From Phorcus lineatus (taxonomy: Eukaryota > Mollusca > Gastropoda > Trochida > Trochidae), in contig OV121088.1 of assembly GCA_921293015.1 (NCBI GenBank), forward strand, positions 34,323,645 through 34,387,644: DNA of 64,000 nt. Direction: 5' to 3'. The notes beneath the pieces are model-generated. The model had not been told where the DNA came from. It saw only the letters and a program-made list of their open reading frames with translations, and did not search any database. The translations under genes and the position numbers were made by a program. Position 1 is the first letter of the stretch; every line of letters starts with the position of its first letter. This document shows positions 11,857-25,792 of the stretch, piece after piece.

Positions 11857-13312
11857 TGTACATCACCATGTGTTCTATCGATTGAGCAAAACACATTTTC
11901 AGTCAGATTTTTCGTTTGGGCTCCAGATTCGAGCTTAACCACTTACAAATAGCCGATTTTGACCAAAATCGCGGAAAAAGACTAAGTCGAAAATATGCAT
12001 ATTGTTGTACCGAGCACGATAACTTTCTTAATAATGCATATTTCCAAACAAAACTTTCATCAAATGTACATCACAATGTGTTCTATCGATTGAGCAAAAC
12101 AAATTTTCAGTCAGATTTTTCGTTTGGGCTCCAGATTCGAGCTTAACCACTTACAAATAGCCGATTTTGACCAAAATCGCGGAAAAAGACTAAGTCGAAA
12201 ATATGCATATTGTTGTACCGAGCACGATAACTTTCTTAATAATGCATATTTCTAAACAAAACTTTCATCAAATGTACATCACAATGTGTTCTATCGATTG
12301 AGCAAAACAAATTTTCAGTCAGATTTTTCGTTTGGGCTCCAGATTCGAGCTTCACCACTTACAAATAGCCGATTTTGACCAAAATCGCGGAAAAAGACTA
12401 AGTCGAAAATATGCATATTGTTGTACCGAGCACGATAACTTTCTTAATAATGCATATTTCTAAACCAAACTTTCATCAAATGTACATCACCATGTGTTCT
12501 ATCGATTGAGCAAAACACATTTTCAGTCAGATTTTTCGTTTGGGCTCCAGATTCGAGCTTAACCACTTACAAATACCCGATTTTGACCAAAATCGCGGAA
12601 AAAGACTAAGTCGAAAATATGAATATTGTTGTACCGAGCACGATAACTTTCTTAATAATGCATATTTCTAAACCAAACTTTCATCAAATGTACATCACAG
12701 TGTGTTCTATCGATTGAGCAAAACAAATTTTCAGTCAGATTTTTTGTTTGGGCTCCAGATTTGAGCTTAACCACTTACAAATACCCGATTTTGACCAAAA
12801 TCGCGGAAAAAGACTAAGTCGAAAATATGCATATTGTTGTACCGAGCACGATAACTTTCTTAATAATGCATATTTCCAAACAAAACTTTCATCAAATGTA
12901 CATCACAATGTGTTCTATCGATTGAGCAAAACAAATTTTCAGTCAGATTTTTCGTTTGGGCTCCAGATTCGAGCTTAACCACTTACAAATAGCCGATTTT
13001 GACCAAAATCGCGGAAAAAGACTAAGTCGAAAATATGCATATTGTTGTACCGAGCACGATAACTTTCTTAATAATGCATATTTCTAAACCAAACTTTTAT
13101 CAAATGTACATCACCATGTGTTCTATCGATTGAGCAAAACACATTTTCAGTCAGATTTTTCGTTTGGGCTCCAGATTCGAGCTTAACCACTTACAAATAG
13201 CCGATTTTGACCAAAATCGCGGAAAAAGACTAAGTCGAAAATATGCATATTGTTGTACCGAGCACGATAACTTTCTTAATAATGCATATTTCTAAACCAA
13301 ACTTTCATCAAA

Positions 13313-13936
13313 TGTACATCACAATGTGTCCTAATAATTAAGCAAAACATATTTTCAGTCAGATTTTTCGTTTGGGCTCCAGATTCGAGCTTAACCACTT
13401 ACAAATAGCCGATTTTGACCAAAATCGCGGAAAAAGACTAAGTCGAAAATATGCATATTGTTGTACCGAGCACGATAACTTTCTTAATAATGCATATTTC
13501 TAAACCAAACTTTCATCAAATGTACATCACAGTGTGTTCTATCGATTGAGCAAAACCAATTTTCAGTCAGATTTTTCGTTTGGGCTCCAGATTCGAGCTT
13601 AACCACTTACAAATACCCGATTTTGACCAAAATCGCGGAAAAAGACTAAGTCGAAAATATGAATATTGTTGTACCGAGCACGATAACTTTCTTAATAATG
13701 CATATTTCTAAACCAAACTTTCATCAAATGTACATCACAGTGTGTTCTATCGATTGAGCAAAACAAATTTTCAGTCAGATTTTTTGTTTGGGCTCCAGAT
13801 TTGAGCTTAACCACTTACAAATACCCGATTTTGACCAAAATCGCGGAAAAAGACTAAGTCGAAAATATGCATATTGTTGTACCGAGCACGATAACTTTCT
13901 TAATAATGCATATTTCCAAACAAAACTTTCATCAAA
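13313..13936 (+). repeat. Shortened quartet (three monomers)
   Basis: The order is TCCTAATAATT, then a hybrid at 13521-13728, then CAGTG/TTTTTTG. One monomer of the quartet is missing, and its right-hand marker (GAATATT) sits on the preceding type. Confidence 0.7.
13521..13728 (+). repeat. Hybrid monomer (unequal exchange product)
   Basis: The left part carries CAGTG and ACCAAT, as in the second quartet monomer. The right part carries GAATATT, a mark of the third. In full quartets these marks lie on neighbouring monomers. Fusion within the shared ACCCGA region would delete exactly 208 bases and give this copy. Confidence 0.7.
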
Positions 13937-16900
13937 TGTACATCACAATGTGTTCTATCGATTGAGCAAAACAAATTTTCAGTCAGATTTTTCGTTTGGG
14001 CTCCAGATTCGAGCTTAACCACTTACAAATAGCCGATTTTGACCAAAATCGCGGAAAAAGACTAAGTCGAAAATATGCATATTGTTGTACCGAGCACGAT
14101 AACTTTCTTAATAATGCATATTTCTAAACCAAACTTTTATCAAATGTACATCACCATGTGTTCTATCGATTGAGCAAAACACATTTTCAGTCAGATTTTT
14201 CGTTTGGGCTCCAGATTTGAGCTTAACCACTTACAAATACCCGATTTTGACCAAAATCGCGGAAAAAGACTAAGTCGAAAATATGCATATTGTTGTACCG
14301 AGCACGATAACTTTCTTAATAATGCATATTTCTAAACCAAACTTTCATCAAATGTACATCACAATGTGTTCTATCGATTGAGCAAAACAAATTTTCAGTC
14401 AGATTTTTCGTTTGGGCTCCAGATTCGAGCTTAACCACTTACAAATAGCCGATTTTGACCAAAATCGCGGAAAAAGACTAAGTCGAAAATATGCATATTG
14501 TTGTACCGAGCACGATAACTTTCTTAATAATGCATATTTCTAAACCAAACTTTCATCAAATGTACATCACAATGTGTTCTATCGATTGAGCAAAACAAAT
14601 TTTCAGTCAGATTTTTCGTTTGGGCTCCAGATTTGAGCTTAACCACTTACAAATACCCGATTTTGACCAAAATCGCGGAAAAAGACTAAGTCGAAAATAT
14701 GCATATTGTTGTACCGAGCACGATAACTTTCTTAATAATGCATATTTCTAAACCAAACTTTTATCAAATGTACATCACAATGTGTTCTATCGATTGAGCA
14801 AAACACATTTTCAGTCAGATTTTTCGTTTGGGCTCCAGATTCGAGCTTAACCACTTACAAATACCCGATTTTGACCAAAATCGCGGAAAAAGACTAAGTC
14901 GAAAATATGCATATTGTTGTACCGAGCACGATAACTTTCTTAATAATGCATATTTCTAAACCAAACTTTCATCAAATGTACATCATAATGTGTTCTATCG
15001 ATTGAGCAAAACCAATTTTCAGTCAGATTTTTCGTTTGGGCTCCAGATTTGAGCTTAACCACTTACAAATAGCCGATTTTGACCAAAATCGCGGAAAAAG
15101 ACTAAGTCGAAAATATGCATATTGTTGTACCGAGCACGATAACTTTCTTAATAATGCATATTTCTAAACCAAACTTTTATCAAATGTACATCACAATGTG
15201 TTCTATCGATTGAGCAAAACACATTTTCAGTCAGATTTTTCGTTTGGGCTCCAGATTCGAGCTTAACCACTTACAAATACCCGATTTTGACCAAAATCGC
15301 GGAAAAAGACTAAGTCGAAAATATGCATATTGTTGTACCGAGCACGATAACTTTCTTAATAATGCATATTTCTAAACCAAACTTTCATCAAATGTACATC
15401 ATAATGTGTTCTATCGATTGAGCAAAACCAATTTTCAGTCAGATTTTTCGTTTGGGCTCCAGATTTGAGCTTAACCACTTACAAATACCCGATTTTGACC
15501 AAAATCGCGGAAAAAGACTAAGTCGAAAATATGCATATTGTTGTACCGAGCACGATAACTTTCTTAATAATGCATATTTCCAAACAAAACTTTCATCAAA
15601 TGTACATCACAATGTGTTCTATCGATTGAGCAAAACAAATTTTCAGTCAGATTTTTCGTTTGGGCTCCAGATTCGAGCTTAACCACTAACAAATAGCCGA
15701 TTTTGACCAAAATCGCGGAAAAAGACTAAGTCGAAAATATGCATATTGTTGTACCGAGCACGATAACTTTCTTAATAATGCATATTTCTAAACCAAACTT
15801 TTATCAAATGTACATCACCATGTGTTCTATCGATTGAGCAAAACACATTTTCAGTCAGATTTTTCGTTTGGGCTCCAGATTCGAGCTTAACCACTTACAA
15901 ATACCCGATTTTGACCAAAATCGCGGAAAAAGACTAAGTCGAAAATATGCATATTGTTGTACCGAGCACGATAACTTTCTTAATAATGCATATTTCTAAA
16001 CCAAACTTTCATCAAATGTACATCATAATGTGTTCTATCGATTGAGCAAAACCAATTTTCAGTCAGATTTTTCGTTTGGGCTCCAGATTTGAGCTTAACC
16101 ACTTACAAATACCCGATTTTGACCAAAATCGCGGAAAAAGACTAAGTCGAAAATATGCATATTGTTGTACCGAGCACGATAACTTTCTTAATAATGCATA
16201 TTTCCAAACCAAACTTTCATCAAATGTACATCATAATGTGTTCTATCGATTGAGCAAAACCAATTTTCAGTCAGATTTTTCGTTTGGGCTCCAGATTTGA
16301 GCTTAACCACTTACAAATACCCGATTTTGACCAAAATCGCGGAAAAAGACTAAGTCGAAAATATGCATATTGTTGTACCGAGCACGATAACTTTCTTAAT
16401 AATGCATATTTCTAAACCAAACTTTTATCAAATGTACATCACAATGTGTTCTATCGATTGAGCAAAACACATTTTCAGTCAGATTTTTCGTTTGGGCTCC
16501 AGATTCGAGCTTAACCACTTACAAATACCCGATTTTGACCAAAATCGCGGAAAAAGACTAAGTCGAAAATATGCATATTGTTGTACCGAGCACGATAACT
16601 TTCTTAATAATGCATATTTCTAAACCAAACTTTCATCAAATGTACATCATAATGTGTTCTATCGATTGAGCAAAACCAATTTTCAGTCAGATTTTTCGTT
16701 TGGGCTCCAGATTTGAGCTTAACCACTTACAAATACCCGATTTTGACCAAAATCGCGGAAAAAGACTAAGTCGAAAATATGCATATTGTTGTACCGAGCA
16801 CGATAACTTTCTTAATAATGCATATTTCTAAACCAAACTTTTATCAAATGTACATCACCATGTGTTCTATCGATTGAGCAAAACACATTTTCAGTCAGAT

Positions 16901-19900
16901 TTTTCGTTTGGGCTCCAGATTCGAGCTTAACCACTTACAAATACCCGATTTTGACCAAAATCGCGGAAAAAGACTAAGTCGAAAATATGCATATTGTTGT
17001 ACCGAGCACGATAACTTTCTTAATAATGCATATTTCTAAACCAAACTTTCATCAAATGTACATCATAATGTGTTCTATCGATTGAGCAAAACCAATTTTC
17101 AGTCAGATTTTTCGTTTGGGCTCCAGATTTGAGCTTAACCACTTACAAATACCCGATTTTGACCAAAATCGCGGAAAAAGACTAAGTCGAAAATATGCAT
17201 ATTGTTGTACCGAGCACGATAACTTTCTTAATAATGCATATTTCCAAACAAAACTTTCATCAAATGTACATCACAATGTGTTCTATCGATTGAGCAAAAC
17301 AAATTTTCAGTCAGATTTTTCGTTTGGGCTCCAGATTCGAGCTTAACCACTTACAAATAGCCGATTTTGACCAAAATCGCGGAAAAAGACTAAGTCGAAA
17401 ATATGCATATTGTTGTACCGAGCACGATAACTTTCTTAATAATGCATATTTCTAAACCAAACTTTCATCAAATGTACATCACAGTGTGTTCTATCGATTA
17501 AGCAAAACCAATTTTCAGTCAGATTTTTCGTTTGGGCTCCAGATTCGAGCTTAACCACTTACAAATACCCGATTTTGACCAAAATCGCGGAAAAAGACTA
17601 AGTCGAAAATATGCATATTGTTGTACCGAGCACGATAACTTTCTTAATAATGCATATTTCTAAACCAAACTTTCATCAAATGTACATCACAATGTGTCCT
17701 ATTAATTAAGCAAAACATATTTTCAGTCAGATTTTTCGTTTGGGCTCCAGATTCGAGCTTAACCACTTACAAATAGCCGATTTTGACCAAAATCGCGGAA
17801 AAAGACTAAGTCGAAAATATGCATATTGTTGTACCGAGCACGATAACTTTCTTAATAATGCATATTTCTAAACCAAACTTTCATCAAATGTACATCACAA
17901 TGTGTCCTATTAATTAAGCAAAACATATTTTCAGTCAGATTTTTCGTTTGGGCTCCAGATTCGAGCTTAACCACTTACAAATAGCCGATTTTGACCAAAA
18001 TCGCGGAAAAAGACTAAGTCGAAAATATGCATATTGTTGTACCGAGCACGATAACTTTCTTAATAATGCATATTTCTAAACCAAACTTTCATCAAATGTA
18101 CATCACAATGTGTCCTAATAATTAAGCAAAACATATTTTCAGTCAGATTTTTCGTTTGGGCTCCAGATTCGAGCTTAACCACTTACAAATAGCCGATTTT
18201 GACCAAAATCGCGGAAAAAGACTAAGTCGAAAATATGCATATTGTTGTACCGAGCACGATAACTTTCTTAATAATGCATATTTCTAAACCAAACTTTCAT
18301 CAAATGTACATCATAATGTGTTCTATCGATTGAGCAAAACAAATTTTCAGTCAGATTTTTCGTTTGGGCTCCAGATTTGAGCTTAACCACTTACAAATAC
18401 CCGATTTTGACCAAAATCGCGGAAAAAGACTAAGTCGAAAATATGCATATTGTTGTACCGAGCACGATAACTTTCTTAATAATGCATATTTCTAAACCAA
18501 ACTTTCATCAAATGTACATCACAATGTGTCCTATTAATTAAGCAAAACATATTTTCAGTCAGATTTTTCGTTTGGGCTCCAGATTCGAGCTTAACCACTT
18601 ACAAATAGCCGATTTTGACCAAAATCGCGGAAAAAGACTAAGTCGAAAATATGCATATTGTTGTACCGAGCACGATAACTTTCTTAATAATGCATATTTC
18701 TAAACCAAACTTTCATCAAATGTACATCACAATGTGTCCTATTAATTAAGCAAAACATATTTTCAGTCAGATTTTTCGTTTGGGCTCCAGATTCGAGCTT
18801 AACCACTTACAAATAGCCGATTTTGACCAAAATCGCGGAAAAAGACTAAGTCGAAAATATGCATATTGTTGTACCGAGCACGATAACCTTCTTAATAATG
18901 CATATTTCTAAACCAAACTTTCATCAAATGTACATCACCATGTGTTCTATCGATTGAGCAAAACAAATTTTCAGTCAGATTTTTCGTTTGGGCTCCAGAT
19001 TCGAGCTTAACCACTTACAAATACCCGATTTTGACCAAAATCGCGGAAAAAGACTAAGTCGAAAATATGCATATTGTTGTACCGAGCACGATAACTTTCT
19101 TAATAATGCATATTTCTAAACCAAACTTTTATCAAATGTACATCACCATGTGTTCTATCGATTGAGCAAAACACATTTTCAGTCAGATTTTTCGTTTGGG
19201 CTCCAGATTCGAGCTTAACCACTTACAAATAGCCGATTTTGACCAAAATCGCGGAAAAAGACTAAGTCGAAAATATGAATATTGTTGTACCGAGCACGAT
19301 AACTTTCTTAATAATGCATATTTCTAAACCAAACTTTCATCAAATGTACATCACCATGTGTTCTATCGATTGAGCAAAACAAATTTTCAGTCAGATTTTT
19401 CGTTTGGGCTCCAGATTCGAGCTTAACCACTTACAAATACCCGATTTTGACCAAAATCGCGGAAAAAGACTAAGTCGAAAATATGCATATTGTTGTACCG
19501 AGCACGATAACTTTCTTAATAATGCATATTTCTAAACCAAACTTTCATCACATGTACATCACAATGTGTTCTATCGATTGAGCAAAACAAATTTTCAGTC
19601 AGATTTTTCGTTTGGGCTCCAGATTCGAGCTTAACCACTTACAAATAGCCGATTTTGACCAAAATCGCGGAAAAAGACTAAGTCGAAAATATGCATAGTG
19701 TTGTACCGAGCACGATAACTTTCTTAATAATGCATATTTCTAAACCAAACTTTCATCAAATGTACATCACAATGTGTCCTATTAATTAAGCAAAACATAT
19801 TTTCAGTCAGATTTTGCGTTTGGGCTCCAGATTCGAGCTTAACCACTTACAAATAGCCGATTTTGACCAAAATCGCGGAAAAAGACTAAGTCGAAAATAT

Positions 19901-20176
19901 GCATATTGTTGTACCGAGCACGATAACTTTCTTAATAATGCATATTTCTAAACCAAACTTTCATCAAATGTACATCACAATGTGTCCTAATAATTAAGCA
20001 AAACATATTTTCAGTCAGATTTTTCGTTTGGGCTCCAGATTCGAGCTTAACCACTTACAAATAGCCGATTTTGACCAAAATCGCGGAAAAAGACTAAGTC
20101 GAAAATATGCATATTGTTGTACCGAGCACGATAACTTTCTTAATAATGCATATTTCTAAACCAAACTTTCATCAAA

Positions 20177-21216
20177 TGTACATCACAGTGTGTTCTATCG
20201 ATTGAGCAAAACCAATTTTCAGTCAGATTTTTCGTTTGGGCTCCAGATTTGAGCTTAACCACTTACAAATACCCGATTTTGACCAAAATCGCGGAAAAAG
20301 ACTAAGTCGAAAATATGCATATTGTTGTACCGAGCACGATAACTTTCTTAATAATGCATATTTCTAAACCAAACTTTCATCAAATGTACATCATAATGTG
20401 TTCTATCGATTGAGCAAAACAAATTTTCAGTCAGATTTTTCGTTTGGGCTCCAGATTTGAGCTTAACCACTTACAAATAGCCGATTTTGACCAAAATCGC
20501 GGAAAAAGACTAAGTCGAAAATATGCATATTGTTGTACCGAGCACGATAACTTTCTTAATAATGCATATTTCTAAACCAAACTTTCATCAAATGTACATC
20601 ACAATGTGTCCTATTAATTAAGCAAAACATATTTTCAGTCAGATTTTTCGTTTGGGCTCCAGATTCGAGCTTAACCACTTACAAATAGCCGATTTTGACC
20701 AAAATCGCGGAAAAAGACTAAGTCGAAAATATGCATATTGTTGTACCGAGCACGATAACTTTCTTAATAATGCATATTTCTAAACCAAACTTTCATCAAA
20801 TGTACATCACAATGTGTCCTATTAATTAAGCAAAACATATTTTCAGTCAGATTTTTCGTTTGGGCTCCAGATTCGAGCTTAACCACTTACAAATAGCCGA
20901 TTTTGACCAAAATCGCGGAAAAAGACTAAGTCGAAAATATGCATATTGTTGTACCGAGCACGATAACTTTCTTAATAATGCATATTTCTAAACCAAACTT
21001 TCATCAAATGTACATCACAATGTGTCCTAATAATTAAGCAAAACATATTTTCAGTCAGATTTTTCGTTTGGGCTCCAGATTCGAGCTTAACCACTTACAA
21101 ATAGCCGATTTTGACCAAAATCGCGGAAAAAGACTAAGTCGAAAATATGCATATTGTTGTACCGAGCACGATAACTTTCTTAATAATGCATATTTCTAAA
21201 CCAAACTTTCATCAAA
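20177..21216 (+). repeat. Five-monomer unit (1,040 bp)
   Basis: The order is CAGTG/ACCAAT, CATAATG/ACAAAT, two TATTAATT monomers, then one TAATAATT monomer. It is a shorter relative of the six-monomer units that follow immediately. Confidence 0.7.
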
Positions 21217-22464
21217 TGTACATCACAGTGTGTTCTATCGATTGAGCAAAACCAATTTTCAGTCAGATTTTTCGTTTGGGCTCCAGATTCGAGCTTAACC
21301 ACTTACAAATAGCCGATTTTGACCAAAATCGCGGAAAAAGACTAAGTCGAAAATATGCATATTGTTGTACCGAGCACGATAACTTTCTTAATAATGCATA
21401 TTTCTAAACCAAACTTTCATCAAATGTACATCATAATGTGTTCTATCGATTGAGCAAAACAAATTTTCAGTCAGATTTTTCGTTTGGGCTCCAGATTTGA
21501 GCTTAACCACTTACAAATACCCGATTTTGACCAAAATCGCGGAAAAAGACTAAGTCGAAAATATGCATATTGTTGTACCGAGCACGATAACTTTCTTAAT
21601 AATGCATATTTCTAAACCAAACTTTCATCAAATGTACATCACAATGTGTCCTATTAATTAAGCAAAACATATTTTCAGTCAGATTTTTCGTTTGGGCTCC
21701 AGATTCGAGCTTAACCACTTACAAATAGCCGATTTTGACCAAAATCGCGGAAAAAGACTAAGTCGAAAATATGCATATTGTTGTACCGAGCACGATAACT
21801 TTCTTAATAATGCATATTTCTAAACCAAACTTTCATCAAATGTACATCACAATGTGTCCTAATAATTAAGCAAAACATATTTTCAGTCAGATGTTTCGTT
21901 TGGGCTCCAGATTCGAGCTTAACCACTTACAAATAGCCGATTTTGACCAAAATCGCGGAAAAAGACTAAGTCGAAAATATGCATATTGTTGTACCGAGCA
22001 CGATAACTTTCTTAATAATGCATATTTCTAAACCAAACTTTCATCAAATGTACATCACAATGTGTCCTATTAATTAAGCAAAACATATTTTCAGTCAGAT
22101 TTTTCGTTTGGGCTCCAGATTCGAGCTTAACCACTTACAAATAGCCGATTTTGACCAAAATCGCGGAAAAAGACTAAGTCGAAAATATGCATATTGTTGT
22201 ACCGAGCACGATAACTTTCTTAATAATGCATATTTCTAAACCAAACTTTCATCAAATGTACATCACAATGTGTCCTAATAATTAAGCAAAACATATTTTC
22301 AGTCAGATTTTTCGTTTGGGCTCCAGATTCGAGCTTAACCACTTACAAATAGCCGATTTTGACCAAAATCGCGGAAAAAGACTAAGTCGAAAATATGCAT
22401 ATTGTTGTACCGAGCACGATAACTTTCTTAATAATGCATATTTCTAAACCAAACTTTCATCAAA
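21217..22464 (+). repeat. Six-monomer unit 1 (1,248 bp)
   Basis: The order is CAGTG, CATAATG, TATTAATT, TAATAATT, TATTAATT, TAATAATT. The fourth monomer has the rare GATGTTTCG (T to G) near 21892. That mark recurs only in unit 3, so units 1+2 and 3+4 form a 12-monomer, 2,496-bp period. Confidence 0.8.
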
Positions 22465-23712
22465 TGTACATCACAGTGTGTTCTATCGATTGAGCAAAAC
22501 CAATTTTCAGTCAGATTTTTCGTTTGGGCTCCAGATTCGAGCTTAACCACTTACAAATAGCCGATTTTGACCAAAATCGCGGAAAAAGACTAAGTCGAAA
22601 ATATGCATATTGTTGTACCGAGCACGATAACTTTCTTAATAATGCATATTTCTAAACCAAACTTTCATCAAATGTACATCATAATGTGTTCTATCGATTG
22701 AGCAAAACAAATTTTCAGTCAGATTTTTCGTTTGGGCTCCAGATTTGAGCTTAACCACTTACAAATACCCGATTTTGACCAAAATCGCGGAAAAAGACTA
22801 AGTCGAAAATATGCATATTGTTGTACCGAGCACGATAACTTTCTTAATAATGCATATTTCTAAACCAAACTTTCATCAAATGTACATCACAATGTGTCCT
22901 ATTAATTAAGCAAAACATATTTTCAGTCAGATTTTTCGTTTGGGCTCCAGATTCGAGCTTAACCACTTACAAATAGCCGATTTTGACCAAAATCGCGGAA
23001 AAAGACTAAGTCGAAAATATGCATATTGTTGTACCGAGCACGATAACTTTCTTAATAATGCATATTTCTAAACCAAACTTTCATCAAATGTACATCACAA
23101 TGTGTCCTATTAATTAAGCAAAACATATTTTCAGTCAGATTTTTCGTTTGGGCTCCAGATTCGAGCTTAACCACTTACAAATAGCCGATTTTGACCAAAA
23201 TCGCGGAAAAAGACTAAGTCGAAAATATGCATATTGTTGTACCGAGCACGATAACTTTCTTAATAATGCATATTTCTAAACCAAACTTTCATCAAATGTA
23301 CATCACAATGTGTCCTATTAATTAAGCAAAACATATTTTCAGTCAGATTTTTCGTTTGGGCTCCAGATTCGAGCTTAACCACTTACAAATAGCCGATTTT
23401 GACCAAAATCGCGGAAAAAGACTAAGTCGAAAATATGCATATTGTTGTACCGAGCACGATAACTTTCTTAATAATGCATATTTCTAAACCAAACTTTCAT
23501 CAAATGTACATCACAATGTGTCCTAATAATTAAGCAAAACATATTTTCAGTCAGATTTTTCGTTTGGGCTCCAGATTCGAGCTTAACCACTTACAAATAG
23601 CCGATTTTGACCAAAATCGCGGAAAAAGACTAAGTCGAAAATATGCATATTGTTGTACCGAGCACGATAACTTTCTTAATAATGCATATTTCTAAACCAA
23701 ACTTTCATCAAA
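22465..23712 (+). repeat. Six-monomer unit 2 (1,248 bp)
   Basis: The order is CAGTG, CATAATG, three TATTAATT monomers, one TAATAATT monomer. It lacks the GATGTTTCG mark of units 1 and 3. Confidence 0.8.
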
Positions 23713-24960
23713 TGTACATCACAGTGTGTTCTATCGATTGAGCAAAACCAATTTTCAGTCAGATTTTTCGTTTGGGCTCCAGATTCGAGCTTAACCACTT
23801 ACAAATAGCCGATTTTGACCAAAATCGCGGAAAAAGACTAAGTCGAAAATATGCATATTGTTGTACCGAGCACGATAACTTTCTTAATAATGCATATTTC
23901 TAAACCAAACTTTCATCAAATGTACATCATAATGTGTTCTATCGATTGAGCAAAACAAATTTTCAGTCAGATTTTTCGTTTGGGCTCCAGATTTGAGCTT
24001 AACCACTTACAAATACCCGATTTTGACCAAAATCGCGGAAAAAGACTAAGTCGAAAATATGCATATTGTTGTACCGAGCACGATAACTTTCTTAATAATG
24101 CATATTTCTAAACCAAACTTTCATCAAATGTACATCACAATGTGTCCTATTAATTAAGCAAAACATATTTTCAGTCAGATTTTTCGTTTGGGCTCCAGAT
24201 TCGAGCTTAACCACTTACAAATAGCCGATTTTGACCAAAATCGCGGAAAAAGACTAAGTCGAAAATATGCATATTGTTGTACCGAGCACGATAACTTTCT
24301 TAATAATGCATATTTCTAAACCAAACTTTCATCAAATGTACATCACAATGTGTCCTAATAATTAAGCAAAACATATTTTCAGTCAGATGTTTCGTTTGGG
24401 CTCCAGATTCGAGCTTAACCACTTACAAATAGCCGATTTTGACCAAAATCGCGGAAAAAGACTAAGTCGAAAATATGCATATTGTTGTACCGAGCACGAT
24501 AACTTTCTTAATAATGCATATTTCTAAACCAAACTTTCATCAAATGTACATCACAATGTGTCCTATTAATTAAGCAAAACATATTTTCAGTCAGATTTTT
24601 CGTTTGGGCTCCAGATTCGAGCTTAACCACTTACAAATAGCCGATTTTGACCAAAATCGCGGAAAAAGACTAAGTCGAAAATATGCATATTGTTGTACCG
24701 AGCACGATAACTTTCTTAATAATGCATATTTCTAAACCAAACTTTCATCAAATGTACATCACAATGTGTCCTAATAATTAAGCAAAACATATTTTCAGTC
24801 AGATTTTTCGTTTGGGCTCCAGATTCGAGCTTAACCACTTACAAATAGCCGATTTTGACCAAAATCGCGGAAAAAGACTAAGTCGAAAATATGCATATTG
24901 TTGTACCGAGCACGATAACTTTCTTAATAATGCATATTTCTAAACCAAACTTTCATCAAA
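23713..24960 (+). repeat. Six-monomer unit 3 (1,248 bp)
   Basis: This has the same order as unit 1, including the rare GATGTTTCG mark near 24388, at exactly 2,496 bases from it. Confidence 0.8.
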
Positions 24961-25792
24961 TGTACATCACAGTGTGTTCTATCGATTGAGCAAAACCAAT
25001 TTTCAGTCAGATTTTTCGTTTGGGCTCCAGATTCGAGCTTAACCACTTACAAATAGCCGATTTTGACCAAAATCGCGGAAAAAGACTAAGTCGAAAATAT
25101 GCATATTGTTGTACCGAGCACGATAACTTTCTTAATAATGCATATTTCTAAACCAAACTTTCATCAAATGTACATCATAATGTGTTCTATCGATTGAGCA
25201 AAACAAATTTTCAGTCAGATTTTTCGTTTGGGCTCCAGATTTGAGCTTAACCACTTACAAATACCCGATTTTGACCAAAATCGCGGAAAAAGACTAAGTC
25301 GAAAATATGCATATTGTTGTACCGAGCACGATAACTTTCTTAATAATGCATATTTCTAAACCAAACTTTCATCAAATGTACATCACAATGTGTCCTATTA
25401 ATTAAGCAAAACATATTTTCAGTCAGATTTTTCGTTTGGGCTCCAGATTCGAGCTTAACCACTTACAAATAGCCGATTTTGACCAAAATCGCGGAAAAAG
25501 ACTAAGTCGAAAATATGCATATTGTTGTACCGAGCACGATAACTTTCTTAATAATGCATATTTCTAAACCAAACTTTCATCAAATGTACATCACAATGTG
25601 TCCTATTAATTAAGCAAAACATATTTTCAGTCAGATTTTTCGTTTGGGCTCCAGATTCGAGCTTAACCACTTACAAATAGCCGATTTTGACCAAAATCGC
25701 GGAAAAAGACTAAGTCGAAAATATGCATATTGTTGTACCGAGCACGATAACCTTCTTAATAATGCATATTTCTAAACCAAACTTTCATCAAA
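24961..25792 (+). repeat. Six-monomer unit 4, four monomers only
   Basis: The order is CAGTG, CATAATG, TATTAATT, TATTAATT, matching the start of unit 2. The series then stops. The last monomer has ATAACCTTC (T to C near 25752), also seen in the monomer starting 18721 on the left side of the domain. Confidence 0.7.

Larger units (their letters stand above)
1..17472 (+). repeat. Domain I: dimer-based higher-order region
   Basis: This covers 84 monomers. Two types dominate and often alternate, making 416-bp dimers. One reads CATAATG, ACCAAT, ATTTGAG, ACCCGA and ends CTTTTATC. The other reads CACAATG, ACACAT, ATTCGAG, ACCCGA and ends CTTTCATC. About 59 of 84 copies carry ACCCGA. Minor types with ACAAAT/AGCCGA, CAGTG, CACCATG and TCCTAATAATT are interspersed, mainly at 5.2-6.2, 9.5-14.1 and 15.6-17.4 kb. 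The right border is set at 17473, where TCCTATTAATT monomers take over. Confidence 0.75.
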
